Positions 21,701-31,418 of a DNA stretch of 64,000 nucleotides are shown here, piece by piece (positions within the stretch are counted from its first letter, which is position 1; each line of letters starts with the position of its first letter). The notes under the pieces are model-generated. The model made no database searches. It worked only from the letters and a program-made list of their open reading frames with translations, and was not told the DNA's origin. The stretch spans positions 570,332-634,331 of the forward strand of contig JACEVL010000108.1 of assembly GCA_020284085.1 (NCBI GenBank), in the 5' to 3' direction. A program made the translations under genes and the position numbers. Source of the stretch: Aporrectodea caliginosa (taxonomy: Eukaryota > Annelida > Clitellata > Crassiclitellata > Lumbricidae).

Positions 21701-22489
21701 CCAAGTATAGATTTAGATAGAAAGTTTAGATTATGTAATGGATCCAGCATCTATGCAGCAGAGTTAACTGCAATAAAAGAAGCAGTAACATGGATACTAA
21801 ACACTGAGAATAATAAGAACTGTCAATATGTAATATTATCCGACTCACTAAGTGTACTTACTTCTATTAAGAAAAATAAATCTGATTCACGACCCAATTT
21901 ATTTAACGAACTGATGATGCAATTGAATAGATTGGAACCTAATCAAATAAAAATGGCATGGATTCCAAGCCATGTAGACATAAGTGGTAATGAAAGAGCA
22001 GATAAATTAGCAAAGGAAGCACTCAATTTAGATAATATTAATTCCACAAAATACTTAGAATCACAAGAGATGAATACTTTTATTAAAGACTATATAATAA
22101 ATAAATGGCAAATAGAGTATAACGTTGAAAAGCAAGGGAACTTCTATAAAACCATATGCCCACTTGTTTCTACTAATATAAAATTTTCTGATCCATATAG
22201 GCATAAAGAAGTACAAATTAGTAGATTGAGACTTGGTGTTGCCATTACTAATAAAAAACTATTTCAAATGAAAAAGCACCCTAATGGGTTATGTGATACA
22301 TGTGAGGTTACGGAAAGTATAGAACATATTCTATTGGAGTGTAAAAAGGAAAATATTTCAAATATTCTAAAAGATAAATGTAATAGTTATAAATCAGAAT
22401 TTAATTTAAAATCTCTGCTTGATGTGGGATGTTTGCAGAGTGCAGTATATAATCTTGTTAAAATCATTAATAAAGGAAAAATACTATAA
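18710..22489 (+). CDS. LINE ORF2: endonuclease-reverse transcriptase-RNase H
   Basis: 1259 residues, intact, TAA stop. Residues 1-230 are an exonuclease-endonuclease-phosphatase domain: LQWNANGL, CIEETLL, GDLNAHNKLWG and GSDHFA carry the Asn, Glu, Asp and His positions of APE-type nucleases that nick target DNA. Residues about 470-760 are the reverse transcriptase: SPGDDRIPYELLK, ILPLLKPNKD, SYRPISL, FIDFERAYD, GTPQGSVISP and the catalytic FADD at 687-690. Residues about 978-1105 are RNase H: TDGSK (Asp 983), AAELTAI (Glu 1018), SDSLSVL (Asp 1045), IPSHVDISGNERAD. A CX2CX7HX4C finger lies at 1195-1211. It begins 49 nt after ORF1 with a weaker start context, suggesting reinitiation. All catalytic residues are present. 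Confidence 0.92.
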   Translation: MALTVLQWNANGLRGHKDQLKNFLVNVPSPPDVVCIEETLLKPKRNPPKIDGYNVVRKDCTTNTKGGLVIYIKVGINFTLLDIEDNPNIEIQGIEIKTSNGHLKIFNTYISPSHQLVKEEIEHLFINKRTIIVGDLNAHNKLWGCSYTKIRGRLLEEMLAEKNMVVLNTGQATYITSNMLNNNSVIDLSICSQDVALNTRHTVTKYNMGSDHFASITFVNEESIIENNLSMQLWKLNKANWKNYKDSSNLTLTNEVLMKTNIDDKYNDILECINTLANQSIPLKKQNLRKNEKRKKFKPLPYWNDKCNEAVYKRNQCRNKMKKTKELNDYMEYKKQEAIVRRTLKVEAKSSWQDYCSTLTNQTKLGSVWSMARKMNGVAAYASIPTLNDNGLLAESNIDKANILAHTYEKTSNSQNYNKNFLNYITSNNIDNSHINNENNRNEEIELMNKIFNMNELKQAIKSAKNNKSPGDDRIPYELLKHLHKNALKTLLSFYNEVWIEGNIPSDWNHAIILPLLKPNKDATKPESYRPISLTATLCKVMEKMVANRLQWYLEKNAIFTKNQSGFRKYKSTIDQILKLQDTILKKLKNKEQVLAVFIDFERAYDMLHVPTLLQKLKKLGIVGNVANWVKSFLFNRTFQVKVGTELSDKLVQQNGTPQGSVISPLLFLIMINDIPSGPEGVNMSLFADDSAVYIGHRKTKTLIKKIQQSIDEINNWCNKNGFKISIAKTVGVLFTNKNQLPIINIKIDQELIKMENKAKFLGMIFDKKLSWKPHIEYIIEKCKKRLNLMRAVSGYYWGASKKSLLAIYKALIRSILDYGDVAYSSASQSLLNKLCTIQTEALRLCCGAPKNTAALTLQNECGEFPLHMRRLYNSNKMGIKILGNKDHPCQMNFQPHWTDVSKTPQNKNHSIHYRTNEFISSLDTSFIGPCFPQIPPWTNNKIDIDISLKKQISKKRDNPELLKLVALQMISGYKLETLIYTDGSKADEVVTAAFTIPSIDLDRKFRLCNGSSIYAAELTAIKEAVTWILNTENNKNCQYVILSDSLSVLTSIKKNKSDSRPNLFNELMMQLNRLEPNQIKMAWIPSHVDISGNERADKLAKEALNLDNINSTKYLESQEMNTFIKDYIINKWQIEYNVEKQGNFYKTICPLVSTNIKFSDPYRHKEVQISRLRLGVAITNKKLFQMKKHPNGLCDTCEVTESIEHILLECKKENISNILKDKCNSYKSEFNLKSLLDVGCLQSAVYNLVKIINKGKIL

Positions 22490-23431
22490 TTATTGTCATA
22501 AATATTAGTATCAGATCAAATCTATTACAAACATATAGTTGAACACATTCCTTATGATTAAAATACCAATAAACACAAAATATGTGTGATTAATGGTCAT
22601 TTCATTATTTCATTGCATTTTCTAATGATATTACATTGTTTCATAGGAAAATGTTTAATGAAATGTTTAATTAAGTATTCTGTCATGTAAATAATTGTTA
22701 ACATGCATTCTTGTAAATAGATGTATGTTAAAATAAAATGTGTATATAATACATGTATATATATTACACATCTGTGCTGAATTTCTGTTTGCAAATAGCA
22801 TTACATGTTATTTTAGAAAACTTAAAGAAGTACTGTTAATAACTTTGTAAACATATTTGAAAAGAGCTAATATAGCCAAAAAAAGAGCTGATATAGCCAA
22901 AAAAAGAGCTGATATAGCCAAAAAAGAGCTGAAATAGCCACCAAAAAAAGAAACAAAAGGAGAAAAAGGAAAAAAAAAGGAAAAAAAAGATGTTAAAAAA
23001 GAATTACAATAAAAAGAGCCAATGGGCCAAACATAACGGAGATACAATACTTTAATATGTATCAAATCAAATAATATGTATCTATCAAATATTGTTAATA
23101 TTGTTAATAAGATTGAGGAGAAAACAGTTATTAACATTATACGGAAATGATCTTAATCCGTCAGAAACTTTAAATACGTCTACATCTTATCAGAAACGGA
23201 ATCAAAGCCAAGAAAAGAAAAAGAAAACTGTTGATAGAAATTATATGAAAATGAACTTAAATCGTCAGAAACTTTAAATACGTCAGCATCTTATCAAAAA
23301 CGGAATCAAAGACGAGAAAGGAGAAAGAACATTTGTGAGAACATTACAAGAAAATGAACGGAAATACATCAACAACTTTAAAGACGTCAACAGCCTTTGT
23401 AGCTATAGGATGTCGTTAAATATTGGATTAT
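22490..23431 (+). other. 3' UTR of the complete LINE
   Basis: AT-rich, non-coding. 22858-22942 holds four units of AAGAGCTGATATAGCC with A-runs between them. A block TCAGAAACTTTAAATACGTC occurs twice (23160 and 23262). The end is arm GACGTC, loop with CCTTTGTAGCTATAG, arm GATGTC, then GTTAAATATTGGATTATG. Reversed relics of this UTR occur at 47505-48180 and 50655-50920. The terminal stem-loop is the probable recognition site of the element's own reverse transcriptase (inference). Confidence 0.75.
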
Positions 23432-23587
23432 GTATATGGTGGCCACTTGGTTAGGACCGAAACTGGGTTTATTTGCTTTCTAAATTTGAACGTCATACAG
23501 GTCATGGAGGTTAATCTGGGACCTATCCATAGCGTCAAAACTATAAGAAAGAAGACGGAGAAGGAGGGACTCTGTAGTAGTAGGGTA

Positions 23588-23632
23588 ATATGCCAAAATA
23601 ATTTATGTAGACGTCAAAGACCTTTGTTGTAA
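23588..23632 (+). repeat. Short 3'-end module, diverged
   Basis: TGCCAAAATAATTTATGTAG, ACGTCAAAGACCTTTGTTGT. It is the first half of a family C type module without a clear GTTAAAC end. Confidence 0.45.
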
Positions 23633-23639
23633 TGTAATG

Positions 23640-24352
23640 TAAATCTTCGAAAATTTCTCAGCGCCCACAAAAGCCACGTCAGGGAGACCAGCTTATTTAC
23701 CGGCGCTATATCAAATCAAGTCCGCAAAGCCAAAACTCCTCTGTTCGTTTCGGTGCCAGGTCAAAATCCGGGGAGGTCAAGCCGAGGAGACAGCATGGTG
23801 CTACGGTGGCAATCGGTGATGATGGTGGTCGTGTGGTGGCGCAGGAGTTGAATCAGGATAGGATATCTTGAAGAGTTCGGTTTTCAGTCGTGAGTGGAAA
23901 GCAGAAGAGGAGAGTGCAAGCGGAGGAGAGTTTGAGTTAAGAGGCGAGATAGGATGATGAGCAAACTGGCGGAGGTCTTTTGGGAGTCTGTTCCAAAGAG
24001 CTGATGCAGCATAGACTAAGGAGCGGTTGCAGAATTTCAGAGAGGATGAGACTGGAGGCCGGGATAGAGAAAGGTATGATGATGAGCGAGTAGACCCAGG
24101 CGGTTGGATGGTGAATAGCTGGCGAATGTAAGAGGGTTTAGACGTTTGAAGGGCATTGTAGGTAAGAGATACTATTTTGTAATGGATGCGCTGAGGGACT
24201 TTAAGCCAATGAAGTGATTTCAGAACAGGGGTTATGTGGTGGTGTTTGGGAGTTTTGGTGACTGCGCGGGCGAGCGCATTCTGGATTGTTTGCAGGCGTT
24301 TGATTTGAGAAGAGTCGATGTTGTAAAAAATGGAATTGCAGTAGTCGAGTTG
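23640..24352 (-). pseudogene. CR1-like LINE: ORF2 C-terminal tail and 3' UTR
   Basis: The minus-strand frame from 24352 to a stop at 23801 is open for 183 codons with no start, which is why it is easily missed. It reads QLDYCNSIFYNI, RLQTIQNALARAVTKTPKH, HITPVLKSLHWLKVPQRI, YKIVSLTYNAL, SLVYAASALWNRLPKDLR and FHSRLKTELF. This is the classic LDYCN / LQxxQNxAAR / HITPxLxxLHWLP / LWNxLP / LKTxLF series at the C-terminus of CR1/L2-type reverse transcriptases. The 3' flank to 23640 has the terminus that also recurs at 62285-62360. 5'-truncated, but the remaining frame is undamaged, so rather young. Confidence 0.75.
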
Positions 24353-24393
24353 TTGTCGTTAGTTGTCGATAAACTCCCAATCCATCCGATTGG

Positions 24394-24924
24394 CTATTCT
24401 TCTTCTTCTGGTTCTTTGCCTCCTATAGTGGAGGGTTTAAATATCCGATGTCGCCATTCCACTCGCTGTTTGGACTCTTCTTTCAGCTCTCCATATCCAA
24501 TTGTCATAATCCAATCCAGAATCATCTGTCTTGGTCTTTCTCTTGTCTTCCTCCACTCCATTTTTCCTTTCAATGACCGTCCTTAGTAGCGAGTCTCCTC
24601 TTAACGTGTATCCGATCCATTTCCTTTGTCTCGCTCTGTTATTGTTTACATCAGGGTTCTTTTTTCTCCAATCTCACCCATCACTTCTTCATAATTTTGT
24701 TTAATGTCCGCCCCAGCTGATTTCTCCATTCTTCCCCATGTCCAGATTTCGAAAGTTTCTAGTCTTTTTATATCCTCTTTTGTCATGGTCCATGTCTCTG
24801 ATCCGTACAGCACCACATTCCATATCAGTGTCTTTTTCATTCGTTTCTTCAGATCCCTGTTTAGTTTTCCTCTCAGTAGTTCTCTCCTCTTTGAGGAACT
24901 ATTGAAGAAAAAACATTTAGACAC
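24394..24924 (-). pseudogene. RTE-like LINE ORF C-terminal tail, frameshifted
   Basis: The minus strand encodes KKTLIWNVVLYGSETWTM, KEDIKRLETFEIW, WGRMEKSAG and GEIGEKRTLM. After frame changes it continues RARQRKWIGYTLRGDSLLRT and KTRERPRQMILDWIM. The LYGxETWTM / EDIxRLExFEMWxWRRM / WIGHxLRGDxLLRT / RGRPRxxxLDW series is the typical end of RTE-like endonuclease-RT proteins. At least two frameshifts separate the pieces, so it is a pseudogene. It abuts the CR1-like tail at 24352 within 42 bp. Confidence 0.7.
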
Positions 24925-25254
24925 CTTTAAATATTATTCCATCATCGCTAGTTATAGTTGACGTTTTCTTTCAATTGCAAGTTCGGCGTCGAGCATGAAT
25001 TGGTCAACTAAAGTGAAACGCTACTAAATACTAATTGAAAACTGTTACACGACGGTTTAAAATAATACCACGTGAGTTCTTAATGACTGCATAATTTGAG
25101 TCGCTACATTTAGATTATGTTGTTCAACGATATAATAATATGTTGACTGGACTGTAAACACAAATGAGCATCGTGTTTAAGTATGTACAGACATTGGCAA
25201 CGTGGGAGAAATCAGGTTAGAGGAATCGGAATACTATAATTGGGGGATGTGGCG
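24925..25254. other. No gene recognised
   Basis: AT-rich. Contains a dispersed GACACCTTTAAAT motif at about 24920 and a stretch near 25030-25200 without recognised partners. Confidence 0.4.
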
Positions 25255-25894
25255 CCATCTGAAAGTAACTGATTGCTCTAAATATTATACACATATGACA
25301 TTGTATACACGAATATTCATAAATATGCCACGTTCTGTTCATGTTCCGCCGTAACTCTATCTATATAATTATGTTGATTAGATAAATACGCATAATTGTA
25401 TATGTATACATATATACATATGTATATACATATATAACTAAAATTCTCGTTATTTCATGTTGGGCGTCTAGGCCAAACGAATAACGTTTACACCATTTGG
25501 TATTTAAGGGGTTTATGAGTACAACCCCCAAATAAAATGCCAACGAAATTTGTACGCTTTTGTTCGCAAAATACAAAAGAAATCTGTTGCGACACTGTCC
25601 AATGGAACACCTTGAAATTGTTTCCTGGCTTCGCTAATGGTTTACACACTTAGCTTGAATTTCTGTTATAAATGTTTAAATTAGTCGCTAATGTTTCTAG
25701 CATGCTTAAGCATGGACCACTGTTACAGTAGCCAATTGCGCTCTCCTTTTAGACACCTTTAAAACGTTGTCACCCAACGCTAAATAAGCGTGAGACTGAC
25801 GGTCAATTACTAATGTCTCATCTACTGTCAGTAAAGGTCGTTTTTGCCATAAGATGTCATTAGACTGATGATTATTAATGAAGGCCAATAATTG

Positions 25895-26008
25895 GTTTTA
25901 ACTCCGCCACTATCCCACATGTGTTTGTGCCCGTCCCAAGTCTGGAGAAAGGAGGAGGGCGACGCTAATCGTTTTGTTATAACGCAGCGTCGTTAAACAG
26001 CAACTAAC
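25895..26008 (+). repeat. Family A dispersed repeat (well kept stem)
   Basis: ACTCCGCCACTATCCC, CCGTCCCAAGTCTGG, GGAGGAGGGCGACGCTAATC, then CGCAGCGTCGTTAAACAGC. The arms GGCGACGCT and AGCGTCGTT give a nine-pair stem with two G-U pairs. It lies inside long repeat copy A. Confidence 0.8.
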
Positions 26009-26089
26009 CAACCCATTGTTTATTGTATGCAACACACTAAGTCGCCGAGAAACAGGAGAATATGACATCAATGACTAAGTACAAAGGTT

Positions 26090-26235
26090 TCGATAAGTTG
26101 CGTCCTTTTTTCCAAATCCATACTAGCGCATTGGTTAGCGTCCTGGACTCTATCAAATCGGATCGCAGGGTTAAAATCTCCATCAGGACAACAAGATGCT
26201 TCAAAATGTCTGAACCAGATGCGCCACCTAGCTAA
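26090..26235 (+). mobile_element. tRNA-like SINE fragment
   Basis: An A-box-like ACTAGCGCATTGGTTAGCGT is followed about 40 bp later by GGGTTAAAATCTCC, a decayed B box. The same piece occurs at 29313-29400, 29640-29682, 5135-5290 (reversed) and 53560-53640 (reversed). Confidence 0.5.
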
Positions 26236-27111
26236 TTGCACTGTGAGATTCGTACGGTCTTTAAGAGGAAAGATGGAGCAGAGAGAGAGAGAGACCTCTG
26301 TCGGCCAATGCGCCATTAAACAAGGGCAGAAACACGTTCTAGAAATCGCCAACGAGGCAAAGAAAAGAAAAAGAAGTGGAAGATTATCAAAACTGCTTTC
26401 TGTATATGTAATATTATTCAAGAACACTACACCGTAGACTTCGACAGAATAGTGCAACCCGCTGGATATCAGTTGAGTTTGAGTTTGAGTTTATTGAATC
26501 ATTTGCAGTCAAAATTACAAGTACATAAACAGCAATCAAATAACACAACTAAATTAACTAACAACAAGTTAGAGATTTAACAATAGGTGAATAATTTTCA
26601 TTATCATTATCACCGTATAGTGTATACGAAATATAGATCCTAGCAGAAACAGTTAATAAATGCTGTACTTGGTTTTTGTTCTTGTGCTTGACACTAAGTA
26701 TGTAAAGCTTCTCTGCCTTTAATTACTTTCAATTTAAATAATCCCATCAAAAATCACGTTCATTCAGCGCTCGTGATTAAGCTGATGCCCTGCCTTTAGC
26801 TTTCTAGTGGAGCTTCAGAAGATTGGAGATTACTGTTACGATTCGTTCCCAAAATTCAGCCACACTGTCGTCATTTCAGGTGGTACAAGTACCAATCCTG
26901 GATAAAGACGATGCTAATCAACAAATCTCTTTATAAATAGCATCAGGCAGATGCGATTTAAAGGTGTCCAAGTAGATCGTAAGATTTAGCAATATCAACC
27001 AGCATATATAACGACGTCCCTTGCCATCAAATCTTGCTGCATTAAAGACGCTTAAAGAATTTATTCTGACGATTGATCGGAATGTTGATCACTTGGACAA
27101 TTTGCTAGGTT

Positions 27112-27212
27112 AGTAGATGTTTAACGACGCTGTTATAACAAAGATTATTAACGTCACCCTTCTCCAGATTTGGATTTGGCACTACCGGAGTACGGTAAGT
27201 GGTGGAGTTATA
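27112..27212 (-). repeat. Family A dispersed repeat, diverged
   Basis: Minus-strand copy with GTAGTGCCAAATCCAAATC, GAGAAGGGTGACGTTAATAA and AGCGTCGTTAAACATC. The stem arms have diverged. Confidence 0.65.
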
Positions 27213-27217
27213 AACCA

Positions 27218-27485
27218 TATGGTCCATGTGGAGTTTAGTATTTATATGGTCCATGTGGAGTTTAGTATTTATATGGTCCATGTGGAGTTTAGTATTTATA
27301 TGGTCCATGTGGAGTTTAGTATTTATATGGTCCATGTGGAGTTTAGTATTTATATGGTCCATGTGGAGTTTAGTATTTATATGGTCCATGTGGAGTTTAG
27401 TATTTATATGGTCCATGTGGAGTTTAGTATTTATATGGTCAATGTGGAGTTTAGTATTTATATGGTCCATGCGGAGTTTTGCATT
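27218..27485 (+). repeat. 27-bp minisatellite, about 10 units
   Basis: Unit TATGGTCCATGTGGAGTTTA plus GTATTTA, nearly identical in every copy. The last two units carry single changes. The unit length is a multiple of three, so all frames stay open; in one frame it reads MVHVEFSIY repeated. It directly precedes an L2-like LINE tail. The homologous LINE tail at 51505-51870 has a single unit at the same position (about 51890-51912), so the array is an expansion within a LINE coding region. Confidence 0.9.
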
Positions 27486-27489
27486 ACAG

Positions 27490-27836
27490 CATTGAGTTTA
27501 GGGTCTTGATGGGCAATAATTGTCTAACAGGCTCTGCTCTTATCTCAAGAAAATTTGTTTCTCAGTATCTGTCATACCAGGTCGCATTTTTCTCCGCTCT
27601 GCCACGCGTGGTTTTATGACATGGTTGTTCCAGCGACCCGGACTTCCACGGTCCAGAAAAACAGTTTTGCTGTGTTCGGCCCATCGTCCTGGAACAAATT
27701 GTCTAAAAACCTGAGACACGAATTCCTCAACATCCTTTTCCCTCTTTCGAGCAATGGCTTGAAGGTCTTTTTCTTCGATCGTGGTTTCATCGTGTTTAGC
27801 CTCTGGCTAGTCTCTCTATTTAAGTGGCGCTAGATA
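27490..27836 (+). pseudogene. L2-like LINE ORF2 C-terminal tail
   Basis: One frame reads ATRTSTVQKNSFAVFGPSSW, NKLSKNLRHE, LKVFFFDRGF and ends at a TAG at 27831-27833. The RTRT...SFAVFGPxxWNxLP...LKxFLFDR series is the C-terminus of L2/CR1-type ORF2. The upstream part is in another frame, showing at least one frameshift. It is homologous to the reverse-strand copy at 51505-51870. The 3' side has the AATGACAATCACAATTGCAA block shared with 8690-8720 and 50030-50050. Confidence 0.6.
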
Positions 27837-27880
27837 AATCTCTAATGACAATCACAATTGCAATAGTAGAATAGTAAGTC

Positions 27881-28754
27881 GTTCAAATAATTGTGTAATC
27901 GTCTCGCTTCAGTTTATGTGTCTGGTATTAAGCATGATGATTTAAATCTCAGAACATTTTTGTCCATTCGCGAACATAATTATTTATCGATTTTCCTCCA
28001 TAAATATAATTAACCGATTCCAATTTTATGTAAACAAGACGTGATATTTTCCTATCCTACAGTTAATCGCTTAAAACTAGCCACACGACGTTAAATAATG
28101 AGTCTTAATTCTTCTGTTTACATGTAGGTCCTTGCTCCTAAGCTAAGCGCGGAGCACCAACTTATTCACTACCATTCTTTAAAGATTGGTTTTAATATAA
28201 TTTTATTTAAATTATAACTATTATAGTTACCTAATTAATTTTCAGAGCAGTGCTGAAGTGTTATAAAATTAAATAGCTTTTGAATACATCATCCCGTTTC
28301 CGCTTTTACTTATAAGGCGAATATCAAACTTAAAAGAGGTGCGTAATTATTTTGAACAGTTCTCACTGTTTCCATGGTACATTATACGTAACTTATCATC
28401 GATGTAACATATCATTATTGAACTACGTCATTTGATTATCTTCTTCCGGTCATACCTAGGACAACGTTTTATTCAGCCGCTGATGTCCTTTCTTTCTTAG
28501 TGGACGGATCTTCTGGATATAGACCTGTTTGCGGCCTTCTTTTGATGCGCCATCGGTTGATGGCTTGTGGGTTAGACTCCGGCGGTATAGCAGTTAAAAT
28601 TTGCAATTGCAATTATTGCAGGCGGTTAGGAAATCCTTCTGGTAGTATCAATTTCTGAACGGCATCTTATGACGGCCGTCGATTTTACTAACGTCTATTA
28701 CCTTAACAGTTTGACTGCAAATGGAAACCATAAAATAAAACATGTTTAGTTAGT
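27881..28754. other. No gene; short repeat fragments
   Basis: Holds a CR1-like 3'-terminus fragment at about 28135-28175 (AAGCTAAGCGCGGAGCACCA) and a reversed family E unit at about 28310-28375 (AAAAGAGGTGCGTAATTATT). A GTTTAACGACATCTTG module (minus strand) lies just beyond, at 28755-28820. The rest is unrecognised. Confidence 0.45.
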
Positions 28755-29104
28755 TTTCATGTGTTTAACGACATCTTGTGGATGCCAAGACCGTAAACGC
28801 CGACCTTTATTCACTGTCATTATGTTCGGATTCGCGAATAAACGAAAATATCGCCTATATATGGCGTCGTCGGAGACTATTAAGGGTGTCTATTAATAAT
28901 CAGTTTAACGACATTTTATTGCAGCATCGAACGCAAGCTCGAGGATAGACAATTGGCCGCCATATCTCATCTTTATATAGCGGATGGTAACACCGTTTTA
29001 AAGGTGTCTAAAAAGAGTGCTATAACCAACTGGCTAACTGTGGCCCATGCTAATAATAATATTACATCGTCGTTAAGAAACGTGTTAGGTGTTTCTAAAG
29101 AAAT

Positions 29105-29682
29105 AGTTCAAACCAATTCTCTATCATTCATTCGTTCATCCATCCATTCATTCATTCAATACGAGAATTAATATAACGCCTATTCAAGAGACCTACATGT
29201 ACAAGGGAGCGTTCTCTGCGCTATAGCCTATTATGATGTTGCCATAACTGATGATTATTAATGAAGCCAATTGCTTTTAATTATTTATGACTCAATGCAG
29301 GAGTTTCGCTAAGCTTCGTCGCAAATGCCAAATATATACTAGCGCAGTGGTTAGCGTCCTTGACTGTCAAATCGTAGGACATGGTTCAAATCTCCATCAA
29401 ACCAATTCTCTATCATTCATTCGTTCATCCATCCATTCATTCATTCAATACGAGAATTAATATAACGCCTATTCAAGAGACCTACATGTACAAGGGAGCG
29501 TTCTCTGCGCTATAGCCTATTATGATGTTGCCATAACATGTCGTTAAACTGATGATTATTAATGAAGCCAATTGCTTTTAATTATTTATGACTCAATGCA
29601 GGAGTTTCGCTAAGCTTCGTCGCAAATGCCAAATATATACTAGCGCAGTGGTTAGCGTCCTTGACTGTCAAATCGTAGGAAG
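29105..29682 (+). repeat. Tandem duplication of about 290 bp
   Basis: 29110-29391 and 29400-29681 are nearly identical, starting AACCAATTCTCTATCATTCA and ending TTGACTGTCAAATCGTAGG. The only clear difference is 10-11 bp (ATGTCGTTAA type) present in the second copy and missing from the first. Each unit contains a SINE-like A-box piece (TAGCGCAGTGGTTAGCGTCC). Confidence 0.8.
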
Positions 29683-30590
29683 ACCAATGAGAAGAGAATT
29701 ACAGTAATCATTTCGGGAGCATATGAAAGCATTAACCAGAGTGGTGAAAACAGAAGATGAGACAGAACGCTGAACAGCCCAATAACAGTAGCAGTATAGC
29801 CTTCCAGTGTTTGACGACATCTTATGCATCCGATGCATGAGATGAGGTCATAGCAATGGTAACTTTTACTTGGCAACCTTCACTCTTAACGAACTCGTAT
29901 GGTATTTGTAGCAACTAAATATTAGAATGGATTATTACAGTTTAGCACACACCAGTTGACGTAATCGCAATGAGAATTTTGCATCGAAAACATTAACCAA
30001 TATCCAGCAAGAACTGGTGTGTTTGAGTGGTTACTGAAGTGGTCAATGAAATGGTAGTATCATTGAAAAATCAAGTTAATGGTATTATTGGTAAATGAAG
30101 CGATTGCTGCATTGATAAATACAGTTTTAAATTAACTTAATAAAGTGATAAATGATTTGGTAAAGGAAGTGATAATTACTTGGTCCACTCGATACGATTT
30201 CTTTCAAACCAAAAGAAACAATAACATTATATGTCAACGCAGCTTGGCAAAGGCCCTTAACATTGAAGACAGCCGCTCTAAAAGAAATGCGTTTTTCTGA
30301 GAAATAATCTTACTACACGCCGTACGATTTATCAATTGATTTCAGCGCCGTGAATCTCTATAGCCTACCATTTGGCTTTTGACTCCACAGGTTCTGAAAG
30401 CAACGGTTGATATAAATCGATTTACGTAACTATCGGCCAATTGACTGATATAGGCTACATTTATTTATGCATTCATGTATTGAAGAAGAAGAGTAGTCCC
30501 TTATTAAGCTTGTCTGAGAGGAAGCCATTGGTATGAAGTGTTATCGACTTCATATTTCTTAGCCTCGGCCCATGAGGGCGTACAGCCAAT
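29683..30590. other. No gene recognised
   Basis: AT-rich sequence without a recognised repeat partner, long frame or RNA gene. A decayed GTTTGACGACATCTTATG module lies at about 29808-29830. Confidence 0.4.
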
Positions 30591-30599
30591 CCTCTCCCT

Positions 30600-30772
30600 C
30601 GCCGTCTGCTTTTACAACAGACAGTGTACGGTCAGTGTACTCATTACAGCTGAGTTGGCTAGAGGCGCAGGTGGAGCAGAAATCCCGAAACACATTCTAC
30701 CACGGGGTGGATTTGAACCTCCAACCTCTCGTCACATCGCGCTAACCTCTACACTACTGAGCACCCTCAATA
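30600..30772 (-). mobile_element. tRNA-derived SINE
   Basis: On the minus strand an A-box-like TGCTCAGTAGTGTAGAGGTT (about 30743-30763) precedes a B-box-like GGAGGTTCAAATCC (30709-30722). It continues in an unrelated body. Not a functional tRNA: no acceptor stem partner is visible. Confidence 0.55.
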
Positions 30773-30831
30773 TATATTCCAATACCCCATCCGGTGCGAT
30801 GTTCCTTTTCTGTTGCCTCCCGTCACACTCC

Positions 30832-30945
30832 TCCTCCTCCTCCTCCTCCTCCTTCTCCTCCTTCTCCTCTTCTTCCTCCTCCTCCTCCTCCTCCTCCTCC
30901 TCCTCCTCCTCCTCCTCCTCCTCCTCCTCCTCTCCTCCTCCCTTT
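30832..30945. repeat. (TCC)n microsatellite
   Basis: Imperfect TCC/CTT trinucleotide tract. Ser, Pro or Glu runs in its frames are artefacts of the repeat. Confidence 0.9.
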
Positions 30946-31145
30946 CCTAAATTGGTGCCATCTCTCATTCATCAAATCTCTGATAATGCCGAACGTCGCA
31001 TGACCATTCCGAAGAATCGGGTTTAATTACGAACCGAGTCACGAAGGACTGTCATCGAACAGACGGATATTATCCAGGGTGACAGGTGACCGCGTACAGC
31101 GCCCCCTTAACGCCCTTCTCTCCGCCACCCTACCCATCGGCTCAC

Positions 31146-31275
31146 ACGTCAAATCAGCGATTTGTGCACAAACAGACAGACAAACAGACCAACAAACAGA
31201 CAGACACGGGAGACAGACAGGAGATATACAGACATACACATATGCAGGCAAACAGAGGCAAACAGACAGACAGAT
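31146..31275. repeat. (ACAG)n-rich imperfect tetranucleotide repeat
   Basis: Runs of ACAG and ACAA with interruptions, about 150 bp upstream of the lectin exon. Confidence 0.8.
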
Positions 31276-31418
31276 GTAGTGTCCTTTTATGTTGCCTAAT
31301 TTCGTAGTTCCAATACGCGCGTAACCTCATAGTTCTAGTCGTAACTACGTAATCCTATTACGCATAACCAGTAACCCATAACAGCGTAGTCCTATTGTCT
31401 TATATTTTGTGCATATAG

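Larger units (their letters stand above)
15290..23431 (+). mobile_element. Apparently complete I-like non-LTR retrotransposon
   Basis: The element has a 5' UTR, an intact ORF1 (gag-like), a 49-nt spacer, an intact ORF2 (APE endonuclease, reverse transcriptase, RNase H, CCHC finger), and a 3' UTR of about 940 bp ending in the stem-loop/GTTAAA module. No LTRs flank it. The APE plus RNase H architecture places it in the I-like group of non-LTR elements (I, Nimb or a relative), and the exact clade needs a tree. Both ORFs are open, and a truncated copy at 12381-13763 is almost identical, so it may be a recently active source element. The left boundary is approximate. Confidence 0.9.
25255..26845 (-). 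repeat. Long dispersed repeat, copy A
   Basis: This block is the reverse complement of 52905-55345, apart from an insertion there, and its first 1.2 kb also matches 5130-5880 reversed. Landmarks in both are GCCACGTTCTGTTCATGTTC, CCAATTGCGCTCTCCTTTTA, the family A copy at 25895-26008, a tRNA-like SINE piece at about 26090-26235, TGGAGCAGAGAGAGAGA, GAGTTTGAGTTTATTGAATC, and at the end a CR1-like 3' terminus (26770-26845). The identity of the whole unit is unknown. It may be a segmental inverted duplication instead of one element. Confidence 0.6.

Noticed and set aside
24646..24924. Intact 92-residue protein on the minus strand
   Set aside because: It is the middle of an RTE-like LINE tail that continues in other frames on its 3' side.
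27218..27485. CRISPR-like array
   Set aside because: Units are directly contiguous with no unique spacers, and the setting is a eukaryotic genome.
27117..27509. Repetitive 9-residue proteins on both strands
   Set aside because: Translation of a 27-bp minisatellite inside a decayed LINE tail; not a host gene.
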